A stretch of DNA of 64,000 nt from Agrobacterium fabrum str. C58 (lineage in GTDB: Bacteria; Pseudomonadota; Alphaproteobacteria; Rhizobiales; Rhizobiaceae): assembly GCF_000092025.1 (NCBI RefSeq), contig NC_003062.2, positions 1,114,001 to 1,178,000 on the forward strand. Direction: 5' to 3'. A model generated the notes under the pieces. That model searched no databases and was not told the DNA's origin. It worked only from the letters and a program-made list of their open reading frames with translations. The position numbers were made by a program, and so were the translations under genes. Positions 8,962 to 18,925 of the stretch are shown in pieces. The first letter of the stretch is position 1. The number at the start of each line of letters is the position of its first letter.

Positions 8962-9909
8962 ATGAAATTCAAAAAATACATCTGGCCCGTCGTTGGTTTC
9001 GCGACGATTGGTTTTTCCGCCTGGTTGCTCTTCCACGAATTGCGTGGCCTGTCGCTTGATGATTTCTGGGACAGCCTGAAAGCCATTCGTGTGCGGGACT
9101 GGCTGTGTTCCGGCCTTGCAACCCTGCTGGCCTATGCCGCGCTTGCCGGTTATGACCGCATCGCGCTGCAACACCTTGGCCGCAAGGTGAACTGGTTCTT
9201 CATCACGCTCACTTCTTTCACCACCTATGCGCTGTCCCACAATGTCGGGGCATCCGTATTCTCGGGCGCCGTGGTGCGATACCGGGCCTATACGTCAAAG
9301 GGGCTGAGCGTCGCGGAAGTCGGCATTCTCGTCGGCCTCTGCTCCTTCACCTTCCTCATTGGCACCATCATGCTGATCGGTCTGGTGCTGTTATACGAGC
9401 CTGACATCACCGAACGGTTCACCGGCATCCTGCCTGTCGAAGCCTCGACGACGACGGGGATCGTGCTGCTTCTCTTCGTCAGCCTTTATGTCCTCGGCAG
9501 CCTGCTCAGGCTGAAGCCGTTGAAAATCGGCTCCTTCATGCTGCCTTACCCCGCGCCGAAGCTGGTGGCGCAACAGCTCGTCATCGGCCCGATCGAGCTG
9601 ATCGGCGCGGCTGGCATCATCTATTTTGCCCTGCCGGAGGCCGGAAACCCCGGCTACATGGTCATTCTCGGCATTTTCCTGGTGTCTTTTTCGGCCGCGC
9701 TCATCTCGCATGCGCCGGGCGGGCTCGGCGTGCTGGAACTGGTCTTCGTCACCGGCCTGCCGGATATGAACCCCGCTGATGTCATTGCTGCACTTCTGGT
9801 GTTTCGCCTGTTCTACCTCATCATACCCTTCATCATGGCGCTGTTCGTGATCCTGTTCTTTGAACGATCACAGCTTGCGCAGGCGCAGAAACGGGAAGGG
9901 TTGCGGTAG
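8962..9909 (+). CDS. UPF0104 / lysylphosphatidylglycerol-synthase-type membrane protein
   Basis: 315 residues with about eight hydrophobic helices. It resembles the membrane (flippase-like) part of LPG synthases: YALSHNVGASVFSGAVVRYR and HAPGGLGVLELVF are typical motifs. The cytosolic aminoacyltransferase domain of MprF is absent, so it is a stand-alone YbhN-like protein. Its lipid substrate is unknown. Confidence 0.8.
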   Translation: MKFKKYIWPVVGFATIGFSAWLLFHELRGLSLDDFWDSLKAIRVRDWLCSGLATLLAYAALAGYDRIALQHLGRKVNWFFITLTSFTTYALSHNVGASVFSGAVVRYRAYTSKGLSVAEVGILVGLCSFTFLIGTIMLIGLVLLYEPDITERFTGILPVEASTTTGIVLLLFVSLYVLGSLLRLKPLKIGSFMLPYPAPKLVAQQLVIGPIELIGAAGIIYFALPEAGNPGYMVILGIFLVSFSAALISHAPGGLGVLELVFVTGLPDMNPADVIAALLVFRLFYLIIPFIMALFVILFFERSQLAQAQKREGLR

Positions 9910-9913
9910 AACC

Positions 9914-10777
9914 TCAATCCTCTTCCGGCTTCTCCTCGCCGCGCAGCCAGAAGGCGCGGTGCGATGCGTACCGGTCCTGCGCCATCACCGTTTTCAGGAA
10001 GGGCAGCAGCGTGTGCAGTTCGTCCTTCAGCGTATAGGGCGGGTTGACGACGATGAGGCCCGAACCGCTCAAGCCCTCGAGCCGGTCGCTTTTGACGGAT
10101 AGTTCCGCACACAGCATCTTCGGAATATCGAAGGATTGCAGCCGCTCATGGAAATCCCTGATCGGAGCGCCTTTTTTCAACGGATACCACAGGCAATAGG
10201 TGCCGGTGGAGAAACGCCGGTAAGCCTTGTTCAGACCATCGGCCAGCCGCTGATATTCGTTCTCAAGCTCGAAAGGCGGATCGACGAGGATGAGGCCGCG
10301 CTTTTCCTTTGGCGGCAGATGTGCGCCGAGCGATAGCCAGCCATCCAGTTCGGTGACGCGAACCTGATAATCCCCCTCGAACAAACGCGACAGGGCACGT
10401 GCGTCGTCCGGATGCAGTTCCATGGCCGAAAGCCGGTCCTGCGGACGGAACAGCATGCGCGCGAGTTTCGGCGAGCCGGGATAGAATTGCATGCCGCCTT
10501 CCGGGTTAAGCTCCCTGACGGCGGCAAGGTAGGGCTCCAGCAATTCGGCGATGGGGGCAGGCAGGTCGGCTTCCATCAGCTTGCCGATGCCGGTCTGCCA
10601 TTCGCCGGTTTTCTGTGCCTCTTCGGAGGAGAGGTCGTAAAGCCCGATGCCGGCATGGGTGTCCAGCACCCGAAACGCCTTGTCCTTGTTCTGGAGATAA
10701 CGCACGAGGCGGGCGAGAACGGCATGTTTGAGGACATCCGCGAAATTGCCGGCGTGATAGATGTGGCGGTAGTTCAT
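9914..10777 (-). CDS. rlmJ: 23S rRNA (adenine-2030-N6) methyltransferase
   Basis: 287 residues. The N-terminus MNYRHIYHAGNFADVLKH is diagnostic of RlmJ. The SAM motif I region is VLDTHAGIGLYDL and the N6-adenine catalytic motif is DPPFE. It methylates A2030 of 23S rRNA. It faces the membrane-protein gene at 8962 tail to tail, with 4 nt between stops. Confidence 0.93.
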   Translation of the reverse strand: MNYRHIYHAGNFADVLKHAVLARLVRYLQNKDKAFRVLDTHAGIGLYDLSSEEAQKTGEWQTGIGKLMEADLPAPIAELLEPYLAAVRELNPEGGMQFYPGSPKLARMLFRPQDRLSAMELHPDDARALSRLFEGDYQVRVTELDGWLSLGAHLPPKEKRGLILVDPPFELENEYQRLADGLNKAYRRFSTGTYCLWYPLKKGAPIRDFHERLQSFDIPKMLCAELSVKSDRLEGLSGSGLIVVNPPYTLKDELHTLLPFLKTVMAQDRYASHRAFWLRGEEKPEED

Positions 10778-10884
10778 GGATGTGTCTCGCTTGGCGTTTA
10801 TCGGGATGAATGGTCAGGATGAATATTCTTGATGGACGTCACTTCGGCCTTTTTGCCGCATCGTTGATGCAATATACAAAAGAC

Positions 10885-13041
10885 ATGAACGTTGCGACCC
10901 CGATTTCCGCTGAAAAAGCCGCCTCCAAGGCCGAAGTCCGTATTGGCCATACGGTCTGCCCGCATGACTGTCCGAGCGCCTGCGCGCTGGAGGTCGATAT
11001 CAATGCCGATGGCCGCATCGGCCGTGTGCGCGGCGCCAATGCCAATACATATACCGCCGGCGTCATCTGCGCCAAGGTGGCGCGTTATTCCGAGCGCATC
11101 TACCATCCCGGCCGCCTGCTGACGCCGAAGCGTCGCAAGGGCGCAAAAGGGGCGGGCGACTGGCAGGAGATTTCCTGGGAAGCGGCGCTGGACGAGGTGG
11201 CAGACGCTTTCGTCAAGGCGGAAGCCCGGCACGGTGCCGAGGCCATCTGGCCCTATTTTTACGCCGGCACGATGGGGCAGGTGCAGCGGGACTCCATTGA
11301 ACGTCTGCGCCACGCCAAAAAATACTCCGGCTTCTTCGGTTCCATCTGCACCAACATGGCCTGGACGGGCTATGTGATGGGCACCGGCGCGCTGCGCGGC
11401 CCCGATCCGCGCGAGATCGGCAAGGCCGATGTCGTCGTCATCTGGGGTACCAATGCGGTGGCCACCCAGGTCAACGTCATGACCCATGCGGTGAAAGCCC
11501 GCAAGGAGCGTGGCGCAAAGATCGTCGTTGTCGATATCTACGACAATCCGACCATGAAACAGGCGGATATGCGCATCGTTGTTCGCCCTGGCACGGATGC
11601 GGCACTGGCCTGCGCCGTCATGCACATCGCCTTCCGCGACGGTTATGCCGATCGCAATTACATGGCCCGCTTCGCCGACGATCCGGCGGGGCTCGAAGCG
11701 CATCTGAAGTCAAAGACGCCGCAATGGGCATCCGAGATCACCGGTCTTTCCGTGGAAGAGATCGAGGCTTTCGCGCGGCTCGTCGGCACGACGAAAAAGA
11801 CCTTCTTCCGGCTGGGTTACGGTTTTGCCCGCCAGCGCAATGGCGCGGTCGCGATGCATGCGGCGCTTTCCATCGCCACGGTTCTCGGCTCCTGGCAATA
11901 TGAGGGCGGCGGCGCATTCCACAATAATGGCGATATCTTCCGGCTCAACAAGGCGGAGCTGATGGGCACAGCCTATGCCGACCCCGACGTGCGCCAGCTC
12001 GACCAGTCGCAGATCGGCCGCGTGCTGACGGGGGACGCGGAAGCGTTGCGCCATGGCGGCCCGGTGACGGCGCTGCTCATCCAGAACACCAATCCCGTCA
12101 ATGTCGCGCCTGAACAGCGGCTGGTGAAACAGGGCTTCCTGCGCGACGATCTCTTCGTTGCGGTGCACGAGCAGTTCATGACGGAGACGGCCGAGGTGGC
12201 CGATATCGTTATGCCCGCTACCATGTTCCTCGAACATGACGATATCTATCGCGCCGGCGGCCAAAACCACATTCTGCTCGGCCCCAAACTGGTGGAGCCG
12301 CCGGAAACGGTGCGCACCAACCTCTTCGTCATCGAGGAACTGGCAAAGCGCCTCGGTGTCGACCATATGCCCGGCTTCGGCCTCTCTGCCCGCGAGCATG
12401 TCGACCGTATGCTCAAAGTCAGCGGCTGGGGCGATTTCGAAAGCCTGGCGGAAGAGAAATGGATCGATGCGCAGCCGCCTTTCGAGATGGCGCATTATCT
12501 CGAGGGTTTTGGTTATGGCGACGGAAAGTTCCGCTTCAGCCCCGACTGGGCAACCGGACCGTCTCCGAACAAGCCGCCGAAGAACATCGGCGTCATGGGG
12601 CCGGTTTCGGAGTTTCCGAAATTCCCGGATCAGGTCGATGTCATCGAGGTTGCGGATGCGGACCATCCCTTCCGGCTGGCGACGTCACCGGCACGCAACT
12701 TCCTGAACTCCACCTTCGCCGAAACCAAAACCTCCGTGCAGAAGGAAGGCCGTCCGGAATTGATGGTCTGTCCCGAGGATGCTGCCCGCAACGATATTGC
12801 GGATGGTGATATCGTCCGTATCGGCAATACACGCGGCGAAGTGCGTCTCCATGCAAAGATCGTGGAGGGCGCACGGCCCGGTGTGCTGATTGCCGAGGGT
12901 CTGTGGCCGAACAAGGCACATCTGGACGGCGAGGGCATCAATGTTCTGACCGGTGCCGATGCCGTTGCGCCTTATGGTGGCGCCGCGTTTCACGACAACA
13001 AAGTATGGCTCCGCCGCGGCGACGAGGCCGGCGAGGCTTGA
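10885..13041 (+). CDS. Molybdopterin oxidoreductase with an N-terminal Fe-S site
   Basis: About 718 residues from the ATG at 10885; an in-frame ATG at 10810 would add 25 residues and cannot be excluded. The [4Fe-4S] motif near residue 25 is CPHDCPSAC with a fourth Cys in GVICAKV, followed by the molybdopterin-binding domains and a C-terminal beta-barrel domain (FRLATSPARNFLNSTFAE). It belongs to the DMSO-reductase superfamily, in the formate-dehydrogenase/assimilatory-type branch. No electron-transfer or membrane subunit is adjacent. The substrate is not predictable from sequence. Confidence 0.85.
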   Translation: MNVATPISAEKAASKAEVRIGHTVCPHDCPSACALEVDINADGRIGRVRGANANTYTAGVICAKVARYSERIYHPGRLLTPKRRKGAKGAGDWQEISWEAALDEVADAFVKAEARHGAEAIWPYFYAGTMGQVQRDSIERLRHAKKYSGFFGSICTNMAWTGYVMGTGALRGPDPREIGKADVVVIWGTNAVATQVNVMTHAVKARKERGAKIVVVDIYDNPTMKQADMRIVVRPGTDAALACAVMHIAFRDGYADRNYMARFADDPAGLEAHLKSKTPQWASEITGLSVEEIEAFARLVGTTKKTFFRLGYGFARQRNGAVAMHAALSIATVLGSWQYEGGGAFHNNGDIFRLNKAELMGTAYADPDVRQLDQSQIGRVLTGDAEALRHGGPVTALLIQNTNPVNVAPEQRLVKQGFLRDDLFVAVHEQFMTETAEVADIVMPATMFLEHDDIYRAGGQNHILLGPKLVEPPETVRTNLFVIEELAKRLGVDHMPGFGLSAREHVDRMLKVSGWGDFESLAEEKWIDAQPPFEMAHYLEGFGYGDGKFRFSPDWATGPSPNKPPKNIGVMGPVSEFPKFPDQVDVIEVADADHPFRLATSPARNFLNSTFAETKTSVQKEGRPELMVCPEDAARNDIADGDIVRIGNTRGEVRLHAKIVEGARPGVLIAEGLWPNKAHLDGEGINVLTGADAVAPYGGAAFHDNKVWLRRGDEAGEA

Positions 13042-13099
13042 TATTGCGCCGCCATACAGACAATCTGAAGCAACCCCACGACAGGCAAGGACATATCCG

Positions 13100-13729
13100 G
13101 TGACACAAACGCAGGCGAAAAACGTTCCGGCCGACATCGATTCCGGCAGAATCCGGCTCGTGGAAAAAGAAACGGTGTGGAAGGGCTTCGTGCATATGCA
13201 GAAGCTCATTTTCGACCAGCGCATGCCGGATGGCAGGACGATGCGCATCGTGCGGGAAGTGCATGACCATGGCAGCGCCGCCGCCATTCTTCTTTATGAC
13301 GTGAAACGCGACAGCGTGGTGATGGTTCGCCAGTTCCGCCCCGCCGCTTTCGTGAACGGTGATCAGAGCTTCATGATCGAGGTGCCGGCGGGGCTTCTCG
13401 ATGACGACGATGCTGCCGATGCCATTCGCCGCGAGGCGATGGAGGAATCCGGTTACGCGGTCGAAAAGGTCGAGTATCTCTTCGACATGTATGCGAGCCC
13501 CGGCACACTGACGGAGAAGGTCAGCCTCTTCGTCGCGCGCATCGACCTCGACGTGCAGGCCGGCAACGGCGGCGGGCTGGAGGACGAAGGCGAGGATCTG
13601 GAGGTTCTGACCTATGGCCTCGACGAGGCCTTCGCGATGATCGCCTCAGGTGAAATCACAGATTCCAAGACGATCATCCTGCTGCAATGGGCGATGTTGA
13701 ATCGCGACCGTCTTCTTTCCAGAGCGTAA
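13100..13729 (+). CDS. Nudix hydrolase, ADP-ribose / GDP-mannose pyrophosphatase type
   Basis: About 209 residues from the GTG at 13100, with AAGGA upstream. The Nudix box GLLDDDDAADAIRREAMEES has the REAMEESGY core, although the loop before it is one residue shorter than the classical spacing and Asp replaces the first Glu. The NudK/ADP-ribose branch fits MVRQFRPAAF and IEVPAGLL. It cleaves nucleoside-diphosphate sugars. It follows the molybdoenzyme gene by about 60 nt. Confidence 0.85.
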   Translation: MTQTQAKNVPADIDSGRIRLVEKETVWKGFVHMQKLIFDQRMPDGRTMRIVREVHDHGSAAAILLYDVKRDSVVMVRQFRPAAFVNGDQSFMIEVPAGLLDDDDAADAIRREAMEESGYAVEKVEYLFDMYASPGTLTEKVSLFVARIDLDVQAGNGGGLEDEGEDLEVLTYGLDEAFAMIASGEITDSKTIILLQWAMLNRDRLLSRA

Positions 13730-13889
13730 TTTCATCCGCGGTTACGTTTGAGCGCCCTGAGCGCTCGGCCCGTATAGCGGCAATGAGCTTTGGGCGGGTC
13801 TGAGGGGTGCTGACTTTGACCAGACACGCTACGACCTCATCTTCGCGCTTAACCACCAACTCGTCCCCGCCCTTAAACCTTGTTATCAA
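13674..13889 (-). pseudogene. Remnant resembling the C-terminal half of a Phd/YefM antitoxin
   Basis: 71 codons from a TTG at 13889, overlapping the 3' end of the Nudix gene and the omptin stop. GDELVVKREDEVVACLVKV and VTADEITLWKEDGRD look like the middle and tail of Phd-family antitoxins. The usual N-terminal DNA-binding start is missing upstream in this frame. No toxin gene is adjacent. The resemblance is from memory; it could be a chance frame. Confidence 0.3.
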
Positions 13890-14821
13890 AACCGGCCTTT
13901 GACACCAGCGCCTACGAAAAGAGACTGCATATCGCCTCCCCCCGCATTATTGTAGACGAGGCCGGTTGAGCTTCCGAATGGCGTAGCGGTTTTATCGCCG
14001 CGAGAAAAACTGGTATATTCGTAAGCGCCGTCGAGATAGAGGGAGGCATTGTCAGTCAGGTCATAGGCTATGCCCGCTTTCGCTCCGAACATCCCGCCTA
14101 TGTCGAACTTATCGGCAAAACGTAGCGAGCGCATCCAATGATCGTCCGTGGCTTTCGCATAGACCATTGCGCCGCCTTCAAGACCCGCATTCAGCGACCA
14201 GTTGCCGAATTTGCGTCCACCGCTCAGGTTGCCGTAAAACACCGGAATTTGCTGTCTGTAAGTAATCGCTTTTTCGCTGTTTCCGAACTCACCGACATTA
14301 TCGCGGAAACCTCGGGAGCTGTAGATGTAGTTTCCGCCATATGAGGACCATTACACGTCGGTGTAACGAAAGCCGACGCCGGCGCTGAGGTGTTGCAGCG
14401 GGTCCTCCAGCAGGGTGCGGTTTAATTCTATACTTCCAGTCAGGTAGTGGTCCAGCCGCGTGTCGCCGTGCTCTGAACGGTGGCTCCATCCATTCTTCGA
14501 TGTATCTCTGTAAAACGGGCTGAGCCAATCGTAGTCGGTCATGAAGCCATCACCTGCAAAGCCGATACGACCTTCCGTTTTGATGCGCCAATCGGGTGAA
14601 AGCTCAAATCCAAGCGATCCGCGCAGAGCCATCGCATTTGTCGTTTTCCAGTCGAGCTGACTGTTTTTATGACTGCCGCTATAGAATTTTTCCGTTGCCT
14701 TAATGTTAAGAACGCCGGCATCCAGTGAGGCTGTAATGCCGCTTTGTTCAGCGGCGAGTGGCAGGCAGGTGCCCATCAGCAGAGCCGCAGAAAGCGGCAG
14801 GGAAAATCTCGAAAATCGCAT
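13886..14821 (-). pseudogene. Omptin-family outer-membrane protease, broken by an in-frame TAA
   Basis: Read from the ATG at 14821, the frame has 312 codons, the normal omptin length. It has a signal peptide (residues 1-24, cleavage near LAAEQSG). Residues 96/98 (TDYDW) match the catalytic Asp pair of OmpT, and residues 226/228 (DDH) match its Asp-His dyad. Codon 157 (14351-14353) is TAA. The frame continues without shift as WSSYGGNYIYSSRGFRD, typical omptin barrel sequence, to a terminal GRF. A single nonsense change is the only visible lesion. Without readthrough the product ends mid-barrel and lacks the His. Confidence 0.85.
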
Positions 14822-14955
14822 GATCGCTCCTGAATGACCGGAGGGCCTGAAATAGGGGCCGTTGCGGGCATTAAGAGTGATTATGGTAAATGATCGGTTT
14901 ATTTTCCCGAAAAACACCACTTCTGATTTATTTTTGTACTTTAGAAGTAACTCTA

Positions 14956-15630
14956 TTAGAAAGCGGAAATCAGGCTGGAATACTCTGATTTACTTTCATT
15001 GTCCGTGGAGACGGCTTTGCCGTCTTCCATCCGAACCTTGCCTTCGGCAAGCCGCTTCAACGTAAGCGGGTAAAGCTGGTGCTCGACGGTGAGGATGCGT
15101 GCCGCAAGCGTCTCGGCCGTGTCGCCGGAAAGTACCGGCACCGCCCCTTGAGCGATGGTTGGGCCTTCATCCATGCCTTCGGTGACGAAATGCACGGTGC
15201 AGCCGGAAATCTTCATGCCGCTGTCGATGGCGCGCTGATGGGTGTGAAGACCGGGAAAGAGCGGCAGCAGGGAAGGGTGGATATTGATGATCCGGCCTTC
15301 ATAGGGGGCGATGAAATCCCCCGATATCAGCCGCATGTACCCGGCAAGGCAGATGATATCAGGCGCGATCTCGCCAAGTGCGGCCAGAATGGCGCCTTCA
15401 TGTTCGGCCTTGCTTGCATAGGTTTTGCGTTCGAACACCAGCGTCGGAATGCCGAGGTCACGGGCTTTTTCCAGCCCGCCCGCGGACGCCTTATCCGAGA
15501 TCACGCAGGCGATTTCGGCCGGAAAATCCGCGGCCTGACAAGCCTTGGCCAGCGACACCATGTTGGAGCCGCCGCCGGAGATGAAAACGACGACACGCTT
15601 GCGACCGGACGACAAGGCGGCGCTCATCAT
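14956..15630 (-). CDS. purN: Phosphoribosylglycinamide formyltransferase
   Basis: 224 residues. The motifs are [10 protein letters not shown], the catalytic Asn-His-Asp set in [14 protein letters not shown] and CTVHFV...MDEGP. It transfers a formyl group from 10-formyl-THF to GAR in purine synthesis. The start (15630 or 15627) overlaps the purM stop, so the two are coupled. Confidence 0.96.
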   Translation of the reverse strand: MMSAALSSGRKRVVVFISGGGSNMVSLAKACQAADFPAEIACVISDKASAGGLEKARDLGIPTLVFERKTYASKAEHEGAILAALGEIAPDIICLAGYMRLISGDFIAPYEGRIINIHPSLLPLFPGLHTHQRAIDSGMKISGCTVHFVTEGMDEGPTIAQGAVPVLSGDTAETLAARILTVEHQLYPLTLKRLAEGKVRMEDGKAVSTDNESKSEYSSLISAF

Positions 15631-16700
15631 AGGCCGAGAGTGCCCTTGTAGATCGTGCCGTGCGCGCCGTCTTCGCGGGCGACCATGCGGCCGAGCGGGA
15701 AGACGGTCTCGCCTTCCGCCGTGAGCGCCTCGGTGACCTTGGTGGCATTTTCAGCCGAAACGACGACGATCATGCCGACGCCGCAATTGAAGGTGCGTAG
15801 CATTTCATGGGCTTCGACGCCGCCGGTCTTGGCGAGCCAGGAGAAGACGGCCGGAACCTTGATGGCTGCAAGATCGATCTCGGCGGCGAGATGCTTGGGC
15901 AGAACGCGCGGAATATTCTCCGGAAAACCGCCGCCGGTAATATGTGCCAGCGCCTTCAGCGCGCCGGTCTCGCGGATCGCCTTCAGAAGCGGCTTCACAT
16001 AGATGCGGGTCGGGGTCAGCAGCGCTTCGCCGAGCTTCTTACCATCGGCAAAGGGTGCGGGAGCGCTCCATTCCAGACCGGAGAGCGATACGATCTTGCG
16101 CACCAGCGAAAAGCCGTTGGAGTGCACGCCGGAGGAGGAGAGGCCGAGAATGACGTCGCCTTCGGCAATATCGCCGGCCGGCAGAAGCTGGCCGCGTTCG
16201 GCCGCGCCCACGGCAAAGCCGGCGAGGTCGTAGTCGCCATCGGAATACATGCCGGGCATTTCAGCGGTTTCGCCGCCGATCAGCGCACAGCCGGATTCGC
16301 GGCAACCGGCGGCGATGCCGGAAACGATGGCAGCACCCTGATCGGGATCGAGCTTACCGGTGGCGAAATAATCGAGGAAGAATAGCGGCTCTGCGCCCTG
16401 GACGACGAGATCGTTGACGCACATGGCGACGAGGTCGATGCCGACGGTGTCGTGATAGTCAGCGTCGATGGCGATCTTCAGCTTGGTGCCGACGCCGTCA
16501 TTGGCGGCGACCAGAACCGGATCGGTGAAACCTGCGGCCTTCAGATCGAACAGGCCGCCGAAGCCGCCGATTTCGCCATCCGCGCCGGGACGCCGCGTGG
16601 AGCGCACCGCCGGTTTGATCTTCTCGACCATCAGGTTGCCGGCGTCGATATCCACACCCGCATCGCTATAGGTAAGACCGTTCTTGCCCGACTGGCTCAT
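15627..16700 (-). CDS. purM: Phosphoribosylformylglycinamidine cyclo-ligase (AIR synthetase)
   Basis: 357 residues from the ATG at 16700 ([20 protein letters not shown]). The open frame reaches 16925, but the added 75 residues are low-complexity and unlike PurM. Family motifs are [39 protein letters not shown] and [14 protein letters not shown]. It makes AIR from FGAM with ATP. It forms an operon with purN. Confidence 0.96.
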   Translation of the reverse strand: MSQSGKNGLTYSDAGVDIDAGNLMVEKIKPAVRSTRRPGADGEIGGFGGLFDLKAAGFTDPVLVAANDGVGTKLKIAIDADYHDTVGIDLVAMCVNDLVVQGAEPLFFLDYFATGKLDPDQGAAIVSGIAAGCRESGCALIGGETAEMPGMYSDGDYDLAGFAVGAAERGQLLPAGDIAEGDVILGLSSSGVHSNGFSLVRKIVSLSGLEWSAPAPFADGKKLGEALLTPTRIYVKPLLKAIRETGALKALAHITGGGFPENIPRVLPKHLAAEIDLAAIKVPAVFSWLAKTGGVEAHEMLRTFNCGVGMIVVVSAENATKVTEALTAEGETVFPLGRMVAREDGAHGTIYKGTLGL

Positions 16701-16983
16701 GGCTCTCGTCTCCGCTGGTTCCTTTGGCGTCGCCATTCGCACGGGACGGGGCCTGATGCAAGGGTTTGCGTGGCAAAAGCTCCGGTTTTTAACGGCTTTG
16801 GCATCGGCGGTGACCGGGCGTCGCCATGGCTGAGCCTGTGGCGGGGCAGGCCGCAGCGGCCCCGTGGCGTCTTTCAATCGACAAGTCGTCCATGGCTTTG
16901 ATGCTGCAGTCTTGACCATATGCATATGCGCATCCTATCTCCATGATGGGCGATGACGGCATCGGCGACAGAAGGATGAACGA

Positions 16984-18141
16984 ATGCAACCCCATGTGAG
17001 CGGCACGAGTCTGCGCCGACAGGTGTTTTTCTGGATTGGCGTGCTTGCCGTCTTTGTCCTCTTCCTGATGGTTTTCAGCTCCATTCTGCTGCCTTTCGTG
17101 GCGGGCATGGCGCTTGCCTATTTTCTCGATCCGGTGGCCGACTGGCTGGAGCGGCGGGGTTTGAGCCGGTTGATGGCGACCGTCGTCATCCTCGTTTCCT
17201 TCGTGCTGATCTTTGCGCTGTCGCTCATCATCATCATTCCGCTGATCGTCGCCCAGGCATCGGAATTCATCACACGCATCCCGCAATATATCTCTTCGTT
17301 GCAGCAGCTGATCGCCGGTGCAGATACCAATCTTCTGCCGGATTGGGTGAGCGGCCAGATCAACTCGGTAAAGGAGAATTTTTCAAAGCTCCTGACCGAG
17401 GGCGCTGGTTTCATCGGCACGCTTTTGACGCAGATATGGAATTCCGGCAAATCGCTGGTCGATGTCCTGTCGCTTCTGGTCGTCACGCCCGTCGTCGCCT
17501 TTTATCTGCTGCTCGACTGGGACCGGATGATCGACAAGGTCGACAGCTGGATCCCGCGTGACTACGTGCATACCGTCCGCCAGATTGCTCGCGACATGGA
17601 CAAGACGATTGCCGGCTTCGTGCGCGGGCAGGGGTCGCTCTGCCTCATTCTCGGGGTTTATTATGCCGTCGGCCTGTCGTTGGTGGGCCTGAATTTCGGT
17701 CTGCTGATCGGCCTTTTCTCCGGCCTCATCAGCTTCATTCCCTATATCGGCTCCATGGTCGGCCTCATCCTCGCGGTCGGCGTCGCCATCGTGCAGTTCT
17801 GGCCGGACTATATCTATGTCTTCCTGACGCTCGTCGTGTTCTTTTCCGGCCAGTTCATCGAAGGCAACATCCTGCAACCGAAGCTTGTCGGCAAAAGCGT
17901 CGGCCTGCATCCGGTCTGGCTGATGTTCGCGCTCTTCGCTTTCGGTGCGCTTTTCGGTTTCGTCGGCCTTCTGGTCGCGGTTCCCGCTGCCGCTGCGGTC
18001 GGCGTGCTTGTCCGCTTTGCATTGTCGCGGTATCTTGAAAGCGATCTTTACCATGGGCACGCCGCCAATCTTCCCTGGGACGCCAACCCTGCCCTGGAAG
18101 AACGGGAAGCGTCCGCTGGTAAGATTGACTCTCAGAGCTGA
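16984..18141 (+). CDS. AI-2E family transporter (PerM-like)
   Basis: 385 residues with about seven to eight helices. The family signature appears near FISFIPYIGSMVGLI and FIEGNILQPKLVGKSVGLHP. It sits 2 nt before hdaA, so the two are probably cotranscribed; hydrophilic signal exchange is the family's proposed role. The 283-nt gap to purM contains the 12-bp palindrome CATATGCATATG near 16917. Confidence 0.88.
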   Translation: MQPHVSGTSLRRQVFFWIGVLAVFVLFLMVFSSILLPFVAGMALAYFLDPVADWLERRGLSRLMATVVILVSFVLIFALSLIIIIPLIVAQASEFITRIPQYISSLQQLIAGADTNLLPDWVSGQINSVKENFSKLLTEGAGFIGTLLTQIWNSGKSLVDVLSLLVVTPVVAFYLLLDWDRMIDKVDSWIPRDYVHTVRQIARDMDKTIAGFVRGQGSLCLILGVYYAVGLSLVGLNFGLLIGLFSGLISFIPYIGSMVGLILAVGVAIVQFWPDYIYVFLTLVVFFSGQFIEGNILQPKLVGKSVGLHPVWLMFALFAFGALFGFVGLLVAVPAAAAVGVLVRFALSRYLESDLYHGHAANLPWDANPALEEREASAGKIDSQS

Positions 18142-18143
18142 CG

Positions 18144-18872
18144 ATGACTGACCAAATCAAAACCGACAACGCCCGGTCGAAGGCCGAGCAGCTGCCGCTC
18201 GCATTTTCGCACCAGTCCGCTTCCGGCAGGGAGGATCTCCTCGTTTCCGCCTCGCTTGCGGCTGCCGTCAGCCTCGTCGATGAATGGCCGAACTGGCCGT
18301 CGCCCGTCGTGGTGCTGGCCGGGCCACCGGGTTCGGGAAAATCCCATCTCGCCAATATCTGGAAAAACATCAGCGATGCCCGCGACATTCACCCGGAGGC
18401 GGGCGCGGATGCCGCGCGTGCGGCTGAAACGGGACCGGTTCTTTTCGAGGATGCCGACCGGCGGGGTTTTGACGATACGGAACTTTTCCATGTCATCAAC
18501 AGCGTGCGCCAGCACGGCACGACGCTTTTGATGACCAGCCGGCAATGGCCCGCCGCATGGCCGGTGACGCTGCCGGACCTGCGTTCGCGCCTGAAAGCCG
18601 TCACCGTGGTGGAAACCGGTGAGCCGGACGAGGGGCTGCTGGCGCAGGTGCTGGTAAAACTCTTTGCCGACCGGCAGCTTTATATGGATGACAAACTCAT
18701 AGGCTACATCGTCAACAGGATGGAGCGTTCGCTCGACACGGCGCAGACAATCGTGGAGCAGATCGACCATCTGGCGCTTTCGCGCGCCACGAGGATCACC
18801 CGCCCGCTGGTGGCGGAAGTCCTCAACGCGATGGACAAGGCGGCGGCGGGCGACGGTTCGGACATCGATTGA
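18144..18872 (+). CDS. hdaA: DnaA-related regulatory protein HdaA
   Basis: 242 residues. An N-terminal QLPLAF motif (residues 16-21) is the sliding-clamp-binding peptide expected of Hda. AAA+ features include Walker [12 protein letters not shown] and a Walker B-like FEDADRRG. The C-terminal DNA-binding domain of DnaA is absent, as in Hda. With the clamp it promotes DnaA-ATP hydrolysis and limits re-initiation. It is followed directly by ppk and ppx. Confidence 0.9.
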   Translation: MTDQIKTDNARSKAEQLPLAFSHQSASGREDLLVSASLAAAVSLVDEWPNWPSPVVVLAGPPGSGKSHLANIWKNISDARDIHPEAGADAARAAETGPVLFEDADRRGFDDTELFHVINSVRQHGTTLLMTSRQWPAAWPVTLPDLRSRLKAVTVVETGEPDEGLLAQVLVKLFADRQLYMDDKLIGYIVNRMERSLDTAQTIVEQIDHLALSRATRITRPLVAEVLNAMDKAAAGDGSDID

Positions 18873-18925
18873 CTGTCACAGTTCCGTCGTCAAACTGTTA
18901 TACGGGCAAGAAGGACGATCACGCG

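Noticed and set aside
16701..16925. 75-residue N-terminal extension of PurM
   Set aside because: Pro/Arg-rich sequence absent from the family; [20 protein letters not shown] at 16700 is a typical PurM start.
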